Positions 1 through 11,165 of a stretch of DNA of 64,000 nt are shown here, one piece after another. The notes beneath the pieces were generated by a model. That model had not been told where the DNA came from. It did not search any database and saw nothing but the letters and a program-made list of their open reading frames with translations. The stretch comes from Oasisia sp. SBJ-2009 (Eukaryota; Annelida; Polychaeta; Sabellida; Siboglinidae), in contig OZ024867.1 of assembly GCA_964017155.1 (NCBI GenBank), positions 17,506,265 to 17,570,264 on the forward strand, in the 5' to 3' direction. Both the position numbers and the translations under genes were made by a program. Positions within the stretch are counted from its first letter, which is position 1. Each line of letters opens with the position of its first letter.

Positions 1-110
1 AATACGACAAACACGCTTGACACGACAGACAATTGAGAGAAACACATAGGCATGTTCCAGTCGGATTTCGCGACTTCCGATCGCATCGATATGCACACCG
101 ATGAACCAGT

Positions 111-302
111 CTAAGCATATGATAACGTGCACCGGTGGCGTGAGAGCAGTTGCTCGTAGGCTTCGTGATGGCGACCGTCTTGTTCAATGCGTGCCAACTG
201 AGAATGTTGACGGAGTTGAAGACACGCCATTTCATACACATCTGATGAAAGTTCGGCAAGTACACGTGCATGCCCCGCACGTTGGGTGTAGCTCTCGAAC
301 AC
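111..302 (-). pseudogene. possible C-terminal coding remnant, unrecognised
   Basis: An open minus-strand stretch of 63 codons ends at a stop at its low-coordinate end. Its translation is rich in Leu, Glu, Gln, His and Arg and looks helical, unlike translations of the nearby AT-rich DNA. A plus-strand frame is also open over the same bases, so the coding strand is uncertain. It lies outside the inverted-repeat element at 449-3232. Another minus-strand open stretch lies on the far side of that element at 3596-3814, so the element may have split an older gene. No family is recognised, and chance openness remains possible. Confidence 0.25.
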
Positions 303-448
303 AGAGCTGCACTGATGGGCATGAAGGTGCAGGCGGCTACAAGACCGGAGAGTGCGAGTGAATACATGAACAGTGTCGTGCGATCTTCGCGCAGAACTGA
401 GGATACCTGGCGATCACTGAGATAACGAGAGTGTTCATGATCACATTA

Positions 449-740
449 TTGATAATAGTAATGTAGGGTGATATCGTGAGGCACTTGGAGCGGAGCGGAG
501 GAATTCCTCCGGTCAAGTGGCGCCCTCTGGCAGATAAGTCGTGTACTAGTGGCGCCCTCTAGTGGATAGATGAAGCACTAGTGGCGCCACCTGGTGTCCA
601 CGTCACGGACTAATAGTATGCAAATTCGTGCGTCTTATTTCTAAAGTGGCGCCCTCTGGTGGATAGGGCGTGTATTAATGTCGCCCCTTACGGACAATTC
701 ACGAACTAATACTGTCAAAATTCGTGCGTCTAATTTTTTT
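449..740 (+). repeat. left inverted terminal repeat with tandem GTGGCGCCCTCT units
   Basis: The segment starts with the conserved outer part of the terminal repeat and continues into four units beginning AGTGGCGCC at about 516, 548, 580 and 645. The block containing CGGACTAATAGTATGCAAA recurs in diverged form near 690 (compare ATTCGTGCGTC at about 625 and 720), so this end has grown by internal duplication. Read on the minus strand, two units fit the vertebrate CTCF core CCASYAGRKGGCRS completely and the others differ at one or two positions. Confidence 0.7.
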
Positions 741-1055
741 AATTACGTCAAAATGGCGTTAGGGGTCACGTAGCGTCCCCTCGCGGATAGATGACGAATT
801 ACAAACTAGGTGAAAGAACAAGTAGAGTCATCTGCCGGATACGTATTCGGCTAATCGTTCACGTGACTTAATATTGTACTATGTGACTCCACTGTTTTTT
901 CATCCAACTCGATACAATGTTGCAATAAAACGGTGCGCATATACCAGAAATAGCATTCTTGTAACTATGTATCGTCGTGTCACCGTGCGTATTTGTCGAG
1001 TTGTGATTGGTTGTAACGTTCCGCCACGCCCACGTGACCCAAGCGAACAACTGTG

Positions 1056-1068
1056 AACGCATATAACA
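1056..1068 (+). promoter_or_regulatory. TATA-like box of the zinc-finger gene
   Basis: The motif CATATAACA lies about 45 nt upstream of the ATG at 1110. It is the only obvious TATA-like element between the terminal repeat and the start codon. The short implied 5' UTR is plausible for a compact element-borne gene. Confidence 0.35.
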
Positions 1069-1109
1069 CGGCTGGTATTTGTGGTTGTCATTCGTTCTCC
1101 GACATCGAC

Positions 1110-2430
1110 ATGGCTAACGTTATGCTGAACCACCCAGAGTACTACCACTACAAACCGGTTTTTGGCATGCAAAACACAAGTAAAGAAAGCGACGAGGCAA
1201 CCAATCATCCGATTGAGAGGGTCCCAGTGGCGACAGCGTCGGGTAAAGATTCGGAAACAGTTCATGTGGTAAGTATTTGTCAGTGGCATATTTCTATTTC
1301 AATTTTTCGTGTTAACAAGTTTGGAAAACGCGAATACAATTACTAATGTACATTAAATTACTAAAAGTCTCGTTCGTTCGTTCGTTCGTTCGTTCTTTTA
1401 GTCGGAAGTCCGCGCCGTCCCACCACCGCCACCACTACCACCATCGCCGACAGGGCTCGATTGTCCGCACTGCGGGAAGACATTTTCGAGGCGGGGCAAC
1501 AGAAAGAGACATATGTCCAGCGGTCGTTGCACCCGTCGCAAGAGGGCCGCGGCGGACGACACCTTGGACGCCGTCGTGGTGAGTTAAAACGTTGTAGTAA
1601 TATACTGTGGTATGTTTCCGTTAAAAATCCCGCTTCCTACCACATACAAAACATAACTTCCGTAAAAAAAACGGCGCCTCACATATCGTCCGTAACAAAG
1701 ACATCCGCCTGAATGGTGGCGCAAACGCATTTACCATGTTGGTGCAAAAGACTTTTCTGGTATGCACGAAAGCACGCAGATGCACACGTTTAACACTTTG
1801 GTAGGGACACGGTGTCTCTCACCATTAAGAAAAGTAAACGTAACGGTTACACCATCTACAATGTCATTCACCTAGAGGTTCTTCACTAGACTGCATGCGT
1901 GCGTGCTGTTTCAGGCCGAACTTCAAACCGGCGACGAAGCGTCGACTTGCGCACGTTCTACATCCCCTGTTCCAAGTTCGTCCAACTCTGCTACCCATGT
2001 CACAACGGAACCGTCCGACGGCAGAACTACTACTACTACTTCTGCGTGTAAGGCGAACATTACCATTGACTATCCTGTTAACGCAATGAAGAAGACGTTT
2101 GCACGTCACATCGCAAGCGGTGTCGATGAGCTTACGAAACTGCGCTGCTATGGCTGCGAGAAAGACCACCCTAGTCAACGCCAACACGATTGTTTCTTGC
2201 CTGAGGATATTTTAATTGACATGTACTTTGACGAGGCTTTGGAGAAAGTTAACTCCACTGCAGTCATTAGAGACTGGCTCACCCTTTTACTCGAGGTAAA
2301 TCTTACACAATCCGACGTGGCACCCGAACAGTTGAACGCCGTCAAGAGTTGGTTGGAGGAGTATCCTTCAGAGCAATGGCGAAATAATGTTAAACGTATG
2401 ATACTTGCCCCTTGGGAACATGACCTGTAA
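1110..2430 (+). CDS. three-exon gene for a 283-aa zinc-finger protein inside the inverted-repeat element
   Basis: Exons are 1110-1268, 1402-1578 and 1915-2430. The introns are GTAAGT...TTTTAG and GTGAGT...TTTCAG, and both are phase 0, so the three pieces join in frame to give 283 residues and a TAA stop. Exon 1 gives a polar N-terminus. Exon 2 gives a proline run and then one finger of spacing C-x2-C-x12-H-x5-C (Cys74, Cys77, His90, Cys96), followed by a basic stretch that could act as a nuclear signal. Exon 3 gives a Ser/Thr-rich linker and a second Cys/His cluster (CYGC then HPSQRQHDC, residues 190-205), then a helical acidic tail. I do not recognise the family. DNA binding is inferred only from the finger. 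It is probably expressed by the element rather than being a host gene. Confidence 0.65.
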
Positions 2431-2510
2431 ATAAATGCACGTGTTGTGCAGAGCAACGGTGAAAATAATGTTTAAGATTAAATACATATGTTGTGTTTTA
2501 ATAAACATAT
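2431..2510 (+). terminator. candidate polyadenylation signals of the zinc-finger gene
   Basis: AATAAA occurs directly at the stop codon (GTAAATAAATG, about 2429-2435). A second candidate lies in TTTAATAAACATATG at about 2496-2510. Either could end the transcript, and the second has a more usual distance from the stop. Confidence 0.45.
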
Positions 2511-2597
2511 GCAAACTTTTATTGCATTATTGTGTACTCCCTCTCTCTCTTAGTATAAAATTGTAGCTCACACGTCGCTACCATATCCAGAATATAG

Positions 2598-3085
2598 GCT
2601 ACACACACATACACACGCACACACACACACAAACATAACATAACGTAACACAAAGCAACAAAATAAAATAACACAATAATATAACATAACATAAAGCATC
2701 ATAATAAAATAAAATTAACAAAACAGAACATAATATAACAACATAACGTAAAATAAAACAACATAATGAAATAAAATAGCATAAAATAATAGAACATAAT
2801 AAAATAAAATAACTTTGAGTAATATAACACAACATAAAATGAAATAAGGCGAAATAAAATAAAATAAGTAAACAAAAGTAAACAGAAGAGAATAGAACAT
2901 AATATAATATAACAACATAACGTAACATAAAGCAATATAATAAAATAAAATAACATAAAATAATATAACACAACATAATACAATAATATAACATAACATA
3001 AAGCAACATAATAAAATAAAATAACATAATAAAAATGTAAGTAAAATTAAATAACATGAACAAAAATAAATTAGTATAAAAAAAC
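2598..3085. repeat. AT-rich low-complexity tract (ATAACATAA / AAAATAAAAT units)
   Basis: About 490 bp are built almost only from short variants of ATAACATAA, AAAATAAAAT and ATAATATAA, preceded by a short CA run. On the minus strand this produces open frames rich in Phe, Leu, Tyr and Cys that resemble membrane proteins. The composition alone explains them and I do not call a gene. Confidence 0.85.
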
Positions 3086-3096
3086 AAGTGCATGGT

Positions 3097-3232
3097 GTAT
3101 CCCCCAGAGGGCGCCACTTGTACACGACTTATCCGCCAGAGGGCGCCACTAGACCGGAGGAATTCCTCCGGAGGAATTCCTCCGCTCCGCTCCAAGTGCC
3201 TCACGATATCATCCTACATTACTACTATTGAT
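3097..3232 (-). repeat. right inverted terminal repeat
   Basis: This is the reverse complement of the left end. It has two CCAGAGGGCGCCACT units (about 3104 and 3136), GTACACGACTTATC between them, two copies of GGAGGAATTCCTCC, then CTCCAAGTGCCTCACGATAT. The match to the left end is nearly perfect for about 70 bp, apart from the doubled palindrome. That supports a single terminal-inverted-repeat element. Confidence 0.7.
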
Positions 3233-4730
3233 GATGATTGCAATGATGATGACGGGTTTCATATCACTGAGGTGTCCAATGTCGACGTCGATCTCTTGAG
3301 AAGTTTCAACACCCGTGTTCGTGATTGACGTGTTTAACATCATTATTGCGGCAACATCACTGACTGATGTTAACTGTCTCTCCATGCGACCGTCCTTTTT
3401 ACTCTAACGCCAATTACTCTAACTTAATATCTCCTACTAGAACAACATCTAGTGACTGGGTGTAGAAATAGTACAACCAGTATTGCTGCATCTGCACGTA
3501 GCAAGGTCGGCTCAACACAGGCGAGTTGGTCTCTGTATGCATTTGCGACACCAACTACCGTACAATAACTACACATTCTGACATGCACCGCATGGCTAAA
3601 GTGCCCGGGTGATGTTGTGAGTGGGGTTTTCGTTGTGAATGTACAACGTGTAAGTAAATGAATGTGCGGCCGTGGTGGTAATACAGATACGTTTCTCCAG
3701 CATCACATGCTTCACGACTGGCTCTATTCGTCGATTAATAAATGACATGAGCGTGCCTCCATGATAGTTTTGTGGCGAGGGCACACTGGCGCAAACATAT
3801 GACACCTTACACACAATGTTTATAAAACAACTTGTTACACTACTACAAATACGTTGTACTCCAAAAGTATTTTTTATTATTCTTAAACGATGAACTGTTC
3901 ATGGTAAAATTAATAATAAATCTCAAATGAAAATGAATTTAATTAATTTCTATTTTGCCTCTGCAAACCGTATCCGTATTGATATAATACTGTATCGCAA
4001 TACCTGCATGTCGTCGACATTCATGTTACAAGTTGAGTGTTGTTATATTATTATTAACAATAACGCCTATGCCTCCGGAAATCCGAGTTCAAAGGCGCAG
4101 CAAATAAAGTAATTCAATTTAATCATGAATGTAGACAGGCAAGTCTGGCAAAAGTCATCACTGCAGCATAGGACCATCATAATATCAGGTGGGAATGCGA
4201 TATAAAATAACTGTGTCTTCAGGTTTTTAAAATATGATTGTAATTTCGGTTGATTTTATCATAATTGGTAGGGAGAAAAACTCTGGGACGAAGTTACAGA
4301 GAATGCACGTTTCCCAATATTGTGGTTAGGATTAGGATCGAAATGGTGTTGGGACATAAGGGTCCTAATGATATAAACAAAACTGCGGGATATTAACTAC
4401 ATAATATGGTTGCTGAGTAGAACATATGTTGCTCTAGAACATGCAGAGCAGCTTCACTGCTTGGTGAATTCGGAACTCATCAAAACTGACCCAAACAGTG
4501 GGCGATGATAACAGAGGGACGTTATGTTTATCAGACGTTTCTGTATTGACCTTAATTATTAGGTGACTGTATTGCCAAAGTCAACCGACGCGAGGAGATA
4601 CATCGGCGTCAATTCAATACGTAGCACAAACACACCGTGCGTTATTATTTAGATAACGACATATTAAACGAAGTTTAAAACTCACGACTTTCAGCGGAAC
4701 GCCAACATAGTTGCGATGAAATTTCTTGGT
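3233..4730. other. no gene recognised (one minus-strand open stretch at 3596-3814)
   Basis: This stretch is largely unique sequence with short A/T-rich patches. The only stretch that looks mildly protein-like is minus strand 3596-3814 (72 codons, balanced composition). It may belong with the remnant at 111-302 on the other side of the element. No promoter, RNA gene or repeat family is recognised here. Confidence 0.4.
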
Positions 4731-4750
4731 GTCATGCCGTCTACTAAAAC

Positions 4751-4753
<3 letters not shown>

Positions 4754-4848
<95 letters not shown>

Positions 4849-4890
4849 GCAGACAGACAGACAGACTAACAGACAGACAGAAAGACAGAC
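4754..4890. repeat. compound microsatellite (GA)n(GACA)n
   Basis: A GA run of about 35 bp changes directly into GACA tetranucleotides for about 100 bp with a few interruptions. The short Arg/Glu and Thr/Asp/Arg/Gln open frame across it is an artefact of the repeat. Confidence 0.95.
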
Positions 4891-5190
4891 AGGGTAGTTA
4901 AGTTTTATATTTCAGTAGATGATTGTCTACCAATCGACGCTGAAGACAAATCTCGCATAGTGAACTATCGTGCAGTTAATCTAGGCCGATAGCCATGCCG
5001 TCATTGAATAGTTACTAAGCTAACGAATCAGTTACATCATGTTTATTTAATTTAATGTAAAAAGGAAAAAATAGTTCTAACCTCTATCAAGATGTCAATA
5101 ATTAAATTTATTTCAGTTTTACAATAAAATAAGCTTATAAACTATTTTATTAAGTTATTTTGATACAACGAGGTAAAACAGTAAATTGGT

Positions 5191-5232
<42 letters not shown>

Positions 5233-5234
<2 letters not shown>

Positions 5235-5312
5235 TGAAGTTTATTTTGACATGTGCCTAAGCACATGTACTAGGTAAATATATTATTAAAATACATGACT
5301 CTAACTTAGTGT

Positions 5313-5385
<73 letters not shown>

Positions 5386-5410
5386 AAAATACATGACTCT
5401 AACTTAGTGT

Positions 5411-5503
<93 letters not shown>

Positions 5504-5568
5504 CATTAAGTTAGAGTCATGTATTTTAATAATATTTTTACCTAGCACATGTTAAAATAAACTTCAGT
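5233..5568. repeat. fold-back palindrome with (TA)n centre
   Basis: The left arm (ACTGAAGTTTATTTTGACAT at 5233, then TACATGACTCTAACTTAGTG) recurs in inverted order at the right end (TTAAGTTAGAGTCATGTATT, ending AAAATAAACTTCAGT at about 5568). A second direct copy of the inner left arm sits at about 5382-5413. Between the arms are (TA)n runs. The whole can fold into a very long hairpin, like a MITE or fold-back element. (TA)n also flanks the left arm at 5204-5232. Confidence 0.75.
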
Positions 5569-6500
5569 TTAAAGTTTAGCTGTTTTCACATTCGTTTACA
5601 AGATTAATTGTCAATGCAATCAGATTGGAAGCGCACTCGATGAATATATCACAGGCGATATTTGGGGTAGCTACTATTTGGTAATATTCAAATCATGCAC
5701 GGAAAGGACTTTATAAGTACAATTTTAATAAGGTATTATTCAAAAATAGAATACGTAATTATTCACAAATTATACTAAATTACATAAAAACAAGTAAACG
5801 AGCAAACCTTAACACTATTTTATCATAAAAACAAGATATCGAAAAGGCACGTTACCTCGGCAATACATGTACCAGGGGCTTAATAAGAGACACATTAACT
5901 CGTATTCCAGCTTGGTATAAGACTATGAGCATTGGCTCAGACTCTCGACTAAGAGAATTCAGCTTCGAATCCTGTGCTGCGGACAAGTTTGTTCACTCTA
6001 TTCCTAAATACTATTTTGAAAACACAGTCCCCACAACTCGTCCTCGAATTATGCATGATACATCTGTATAGGGGCGGATGGGTAGAACATATTTCTGATG
6101 TTATTCGTGTTCAGTTTAATGTCAGGATAATATGTTCAAGGTCACTCAAATGTCAGAGTTGACCTAACAGTGAGTAATAGAAAAAACCTTTACTAAATTA
6201 TATATTAATTTATCCATGAACATTAACGAATAATCTTACATTATTTGGAACCTTTGTTCATGATAACAAAATCATAAACACTTGAATTATTTGAAACATT
6301 TCGTCACACAAGTTACACATACTGTATAGTGCAAGAACCTTTGTTGACACTGACGTTTGAATGTCTCTGTGAGGGAATATTTTGTATAAAGTAATTATGT
6401 GTGAAAGTCAATGGAGGAATGTTACAATGTACCATTTGCAAATATATAGTTTAACAAAAAAACTATAATCTTACGGTTTACACCATCTTAACAAATAACT
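5569..6500. other. no gene recognised apart from the SINE fragment
   Basis: AT-rich unique sequence lies between the fold-back element and the 15-bp minisatellite. Open frames are short and have no family features. The only recognisable item is the SINE head at 5905-6010. Confidence 0.5.
5905..6010 (+). repeat. truncated tRNA-derived SINE head
   Basis: It contains TTGGCTCAGACTCTCGACTA, GCTTCGAATCCTGTGCTGCG and AAGTTTGTTCACTCTA. These match the promoter-box region and the following segment of the full SINE copy at 33875-34205. The 3' part is missing or diverged. It is a repeat remnant, not a tRNA gene. Confidence 0.6.
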
Positions 6501-6539
6501 GCCTTTGCATAATCCAACTCATCAACCAAGTAACCATGA

Positions 6540-9500
6540 TCAACATACCAATCCTCAACACCCTCTTGGCCTCCACCCTTTTGACCTCCACCCCCTTGAC
6601 CTCCACCCTCTTGACCTCCACCCTCTTGTTCTCCACCCTCTTCGCCTCAACCCTCTCGGCCTCCACCCTCTTGGCCTCCACCCTCTTAGCCTCAACCATT
6701 TCGGCCTCCACCCTCTCGGCCTCCACCCTTTTGGCCTCCATCCTCTAAGCCTCAACCCTCTTGGCCTCAACCCTCTCGGACTCCACCCTCTCGGCTTCCA
6801 CCCTCTTGGCCTCCACACTCTTGGCCTCCACCCTCTCGGCTTCCAACCTCTCGGCCTCCACCCTCTTGGGCTCCACCCTCTTGGACTCCACACTCTTGAC
6901 CTCCACCCTCTTGGCCTTCACCCTCTCGGCCTCCACCCTCTTGGACTCCACACTCTTGACCTCCACCCTCTTGGCCTTCACCCTCTCGGCCTCCACCCTC
7001 TTGTCCTCCACCCTCTTGGCCTCCACCCTCTTGGCCTCCACCATCTTGGCTTCCACGTTCTCGGCCTCCACACTATTCGACTCCAACCTCTTCGCCTCCA
7101 CCCTCTTGACCTCCACCTTCTTGGCCTCCACAGTCTTGGCATCCAACATCTCGGCCTCCACCCCCTCGGCCTCCACCCTATTGGCCTCCACCCTCTCGGC
7201 CTCCACCCTCTCGGCCTCCACCCTCTTGGCCCCACCCTCTCGGCCTCCCCTCTTGGCCTCCACCCTCTTGCCCTCCACATTCTTGGCCTCAACCCTCTTG
7301 GCCTCCTCCCTCTTGGCCTCCACCCTCTTCGCCTCCACCCTCTTCGCCTCCACCCTCTTGACCTCCACCCTCTTCGCATCCACCCTCTTCGCCTCCACCC
7401 TCTTGGCCTCCACCTTCTCGGCCTCCACCCAGTTGGCCTCCACACTCTTGGCCTCCACCCTCTCGGCCTCCACCCTGTTGGCCTCCACCCTCTTGGCCTC
7501 CACCCTCTTCGCCTCCACACTCTTGGCCTCCACCCTGTTGGCCTCCACACTCTTGGCCTCCACCCTCTTGGCCTCCACACTCTTGGCCTCCACCCTCTTG
7601 GCCTACACCCTCTTGGCCTCCACCCTCTTCGCCTCCACCCTCTTGGCCTCCAAACTCTTCGCCTCCACCCTCTTGGTCTCCAACCTCTTCGCCTCAACCT
7701 TCTTGGCCTCCACCCACTTCGCCTCCACCCTCTTGGCCTCCACACTCTTGGTCTCCACTCTCTCGGCCTCCACACTCTTGGCCTCCACCCTCTCGGCCTC
7801 CACCCTCTTGGCCTCCACCCTCTTGGCCTCCACACTCTTGACCTCCACACTCTCGGCCTCCACCCTCTTGGCATCCACACTCTTGGTCTCCACCCTCTTG
7901 GCCTCCAACCTCTCGGCCTCCACCCTCTTGGCCTCCACCCTCTTGGCCTCCACCCTCTTGGCCTCCACCCTCTCGACCTCCAGCCTCTTCGCCGTCGCCC
8001 TCTTGGCCTCCACCCTCTTCGCCTCAACCTTCTTGGCCTCCACCCTCTTGGCCTCCACCCTCTTGGCCTCCACACTCTTGGCCTCCACACTGTCGGCCTC
8101 CAACCTCTTGGCCTCCACACTCTTGGTCTACACCCTCTTGGCCTCCACCCTCTCGGCCTCCACCCTCTTTGCCTCCACCCTCTTGGCCTCCAGCCTCTTG
8201 GCCTCCACCCTCTCGACCTACAGCCTCTTCGACGTCACCCTCTTGGCCTCCACCCTCTTCGCCTCCACCCTCTCGGCCTCCACTCTCTTGGCCTCCACCC
8301 TCTCGACCTCTACCCTCTTCGCCGTCACCCTCTTGGCCTCCACCCTCTTGGCCTCCACACTCTTGGTCTCCACCCTCTTGACCTCCACCCTCTTGACTTC
8401 CACCCTCTTGTTCTCCACCCTCTTCGCCTCCACCCTCTCGGCCTCCCTCATCGCCGTCACCCTCTTGGCCTCCACCCTCTTGGCCTCCACACACTTGGTC
8501 TCCACCCTCTTGACCTCCACCCTCTTGACTTCCACCCTCTTGTTCTCCACCCTCTTTGCCTCAACCCTCTCGGCCTCCAACCTCTTGGCGTCCATCCTCT
8601 TAGCCTCAACCCTCTTGGCCCCAACCCTCTCGGCCCCCACACTCTTGGCCTCCACCCTCTCGGCCTCCACCCTCTTGACCTCCACATTCTTGGCCTCCAC
8701 CCTATCGGCCTCCACCCTCTCGGCCTCCACCCTCTTGGCCTCCACCCCCTTGGCCTCCACCCTCTTGGCCTCCACCCTCTCGACCTCCACCCTCTTCGCC
8801 GTCACCCTTTTGGCCTCCACCCTCTTCGCCTCCACCCTCTCGGCCTCCACCCTCTTGGCCCCCACCCTCTCGACCTCCACCCTCTTCGCCGCCACCCTCT
8901 TGGCCTCCACCCTCTTGGCCTCCACCCTCTAGGCCTCCACACTCTTGGTCTCCACCCTCTTGGCCTCCACCCTCTCGGCCTCCACCCTCTTGGCCTCCAC
9001 CCTCTTGGCCTCCACCCTCTTGGCCTCCACACTCTTGGCCTCCACTCTCTCGGCCTCCACCCTCTCGGCCTCCACCCTCTTGGCCCCACCCTCTCGGCCT
9101 CCCCTCTTGGCCTCCACCCTCTTGCCCTCCACATTCTTGGCCTCAACCCTCTTGGCCTCCTCCCTCTTGGCCTCCACCCTCTTCGCCTCCACCCTCTTCG
9201 CCTCCACCCTCTTGACCTCCACCCTCTTCGCATCCACCCTCTTCGCCTCCACCCTCTTGGCCTCCACCTTCTCGGCCTCCACCCAGTTGGCCTCCACACT
9301 CTTGGCCTCCACCCTCTCGGCCTCCACCCTGTTGGCCTCCACCCTCTTGGCCTCCACCCTCTTCGCCTCCACACTCTTGGCCTCCACCCTGTTGGCCTCC
9401 ACACTCTTGGCCTCCACCCTCTTGGCCTCCACACTCTTGGCCTCCACCCTCTTGGCCTACACCCTCTTGGCCTCCACCCTCTTCGCCTCCACCCTCTTGG

Positions 9501-11165
9501 CCTCCAAACTCTTCGCCTCCACCCTCTTGGTCTCCAACCTCTTCGCCTCAACCTTCTTGGCCTCCACCCACTTCGCCTCCACCCTCTTGGCCTCCACACT
9601 CTTGGTCTCCACTCTCTCGGCCTCCACACTCTTGGCCTCCACCCTCTCGGCCTCCACCCTCTTGGCCTCCACCCTCTTGGCCTCCACACTCTTGACCTCC
9701 ACACTCTCGGCCTCCACCCTCTTGGCATCCACACTCTTGGTCTCCACCCTCTTGGCCTCCAACCTCTCGGCCTCCACCCTCTTGGCCTCCACCCTCTTGG
9801 CCTCCACCCTCTTGGCCTCCACCCTCTCGACCTCCAGCCTCTTCGCCGTCGCCCTCTTGGCCTCCACCCTCTTCGCCTCAACCTTCTTGGCCTCCACCCT
9901 CTTGGCCTCCACCCTCTTGGCCTCCACACTCTTGGCCTCCACACTGTCGGCCTCCAACCTCTTGGCCTCCACACTCTTGGTCTACACCCTCTTGGCCTCC
10001 ACCCTCTCGGCCTCCACCCTCTTTGCCTCCACCCTCTTGGCCTCCAGCCTCTTGGCCTCCACCCTCTCGACCTACAGCCTCTTCGACGTCACCCTCTTGG
10101 CCTCCACCCTCTTCGCCTCCACCCTCTCGGCCTCCACTCTCTTGGCCTCCACCCTCTCGACCTCTACCCTCTTCGCCGTCACCCTCTTGGCCTCCACCCT
10201 CTTGGCCTCCACACTCTTGGTCTCCACCCTCTTGACCTCCACCCTCTTGACTTCCACCCTCTTGTTCTCCACCCTCTTCGCCTCCACCCTCTCGGCCTCC
10301 CTCATCGCCGTCACCCTCTTGGCCTCCACCCTCTTGGCCTCCACACACTTGGTCTCCACCCTCTTGACCTCCACCCTCTTGACTTCCACCCTCTTGTTCT
10401 CCACCCTCTTTGCCTCAACCCTCTCGGCCTCCAACCTCTTGGCGTCCATCCTCTTAGCCTCAACCCTCTTGGCCCCAACCCTCTCGGCCTCCACACTCTT
10501 GGCCTCCACCCTCTCGGCCTCCACCCTCTTGACCTCCACATTCTTGGCCTCCACCCTATCGGCCTCCACCCTCTCGGCCTCCACCCTCTTGGCCTCCACC
10601 CCCTTGGTCTCCACCCTCTTGGCCTCCACCCTCTCGACCTCCACCCTCTTCGCCGTCACCCTTTTGGCCTCCACCCTCTTCGCCTCCACCCTCTCGGCCT
10701 CCACCCTCTTGGCCCCCACCCTCTCGACCTCCACCCTCTTCGCCGCCACCCTCTTGGCCTCCACCCTCTTGGCCTCCACCCTCTAGGCCTCCACACTCTT
10801 GGTCTCCACCCTCTTGGCCTCCACCCTCTCGGCCTCCACCCTCTTGGCCTCCACCCTCTTGGCCTCCACCCTCTTGGCCTCCACACTCTTGGCCTCCACT
10901 CTCTCGGCCTCCACCCTCTCGGCCTCCACCCTCTCAGCCTCCATCCTCTCGACCTCCACCCTCTCGGCCTCCACCCTCTTGGCCTCCACACTCTTGGCCT
11001 CCACCCTCTTGGCCTCCAACCTCTTGGCCTCCACCCTGTTGTCCTCCACCCTCTTGGCCTCCACCCTCTTGGCCTCCACCCTCTTGGCCTCCACCCTCTT
11101 GGCCTCCACCCTCTTGGTCTCCACCCTCTTTACCTCCACCCTCTTGTCCTCCACCCGATTCGTCT
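6540..11165. repeat. 4.6 kb minisatellite, 15-bp unit (CTCCACCCTCTTGGC), with 1,854-bp higher-order duplication
   Basis: The array consists of about 300 variants of CTCCACCCTCTTGGC with point changes (TTGG/TCGG/TTCG, CACC/CACA). A long segment starting near 7195 is repeated from about 9049, offset by 1,854 bp, and runs to about 10902. I saw only two substitutions between the copies (near 8636/10490 and 8755/10609), so the duplication is very recent or is an assembly duplication. Because the unit length is a multiple of three, long open frames exist on both strands. One is a 1,604-codon plus-strand frame reading Leu-His-Pro-Leu-Gly repeats and another is a minus-strand Glu-Ala-Lys-Arg-Val frame broken by TAG codons. 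I do not call these genes. Confidence 0.95.

Larger units (their letters stand above)
449..3232. mobile_element. 2.8 kb element with inverted terminal repeats and an internal intron-containing gene
   Basis: The two ends are inverted copies. Reading inward, both carry GATATCGTGAGGCACTTGGA, then GAGCGGAGC, then the 14-bp palindrome GGAGGAATTCCTCC (single on the left, doubled on the right), then AGTGGCGCCCTCTGG-type units and GATAAGTCGTGTAC. Weaker inverted similarity continues some 30-50 bp further out, so the exact ends and any target-site duplication are uncertain. Inside are a spliced zinc-finger gene (1110-2430) and an AT-rich low-complexity tract. No transposase signature such as a DDE or RVE domain is visible. 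It may be a non-autonomous DNA transposon that has captured a gene, or a small autonomous element whose protein is unfamiliar. Confidence 0.7.

Noticed and set aside
2599..3204. Minus-strand Phe/Leu/Tyr-rich ORFs resembling a polytopic membrane protein
   Set aside because: They are explained by ATAACATAA-type low-complexity DNA inside the element. No Met context or conserved motif.
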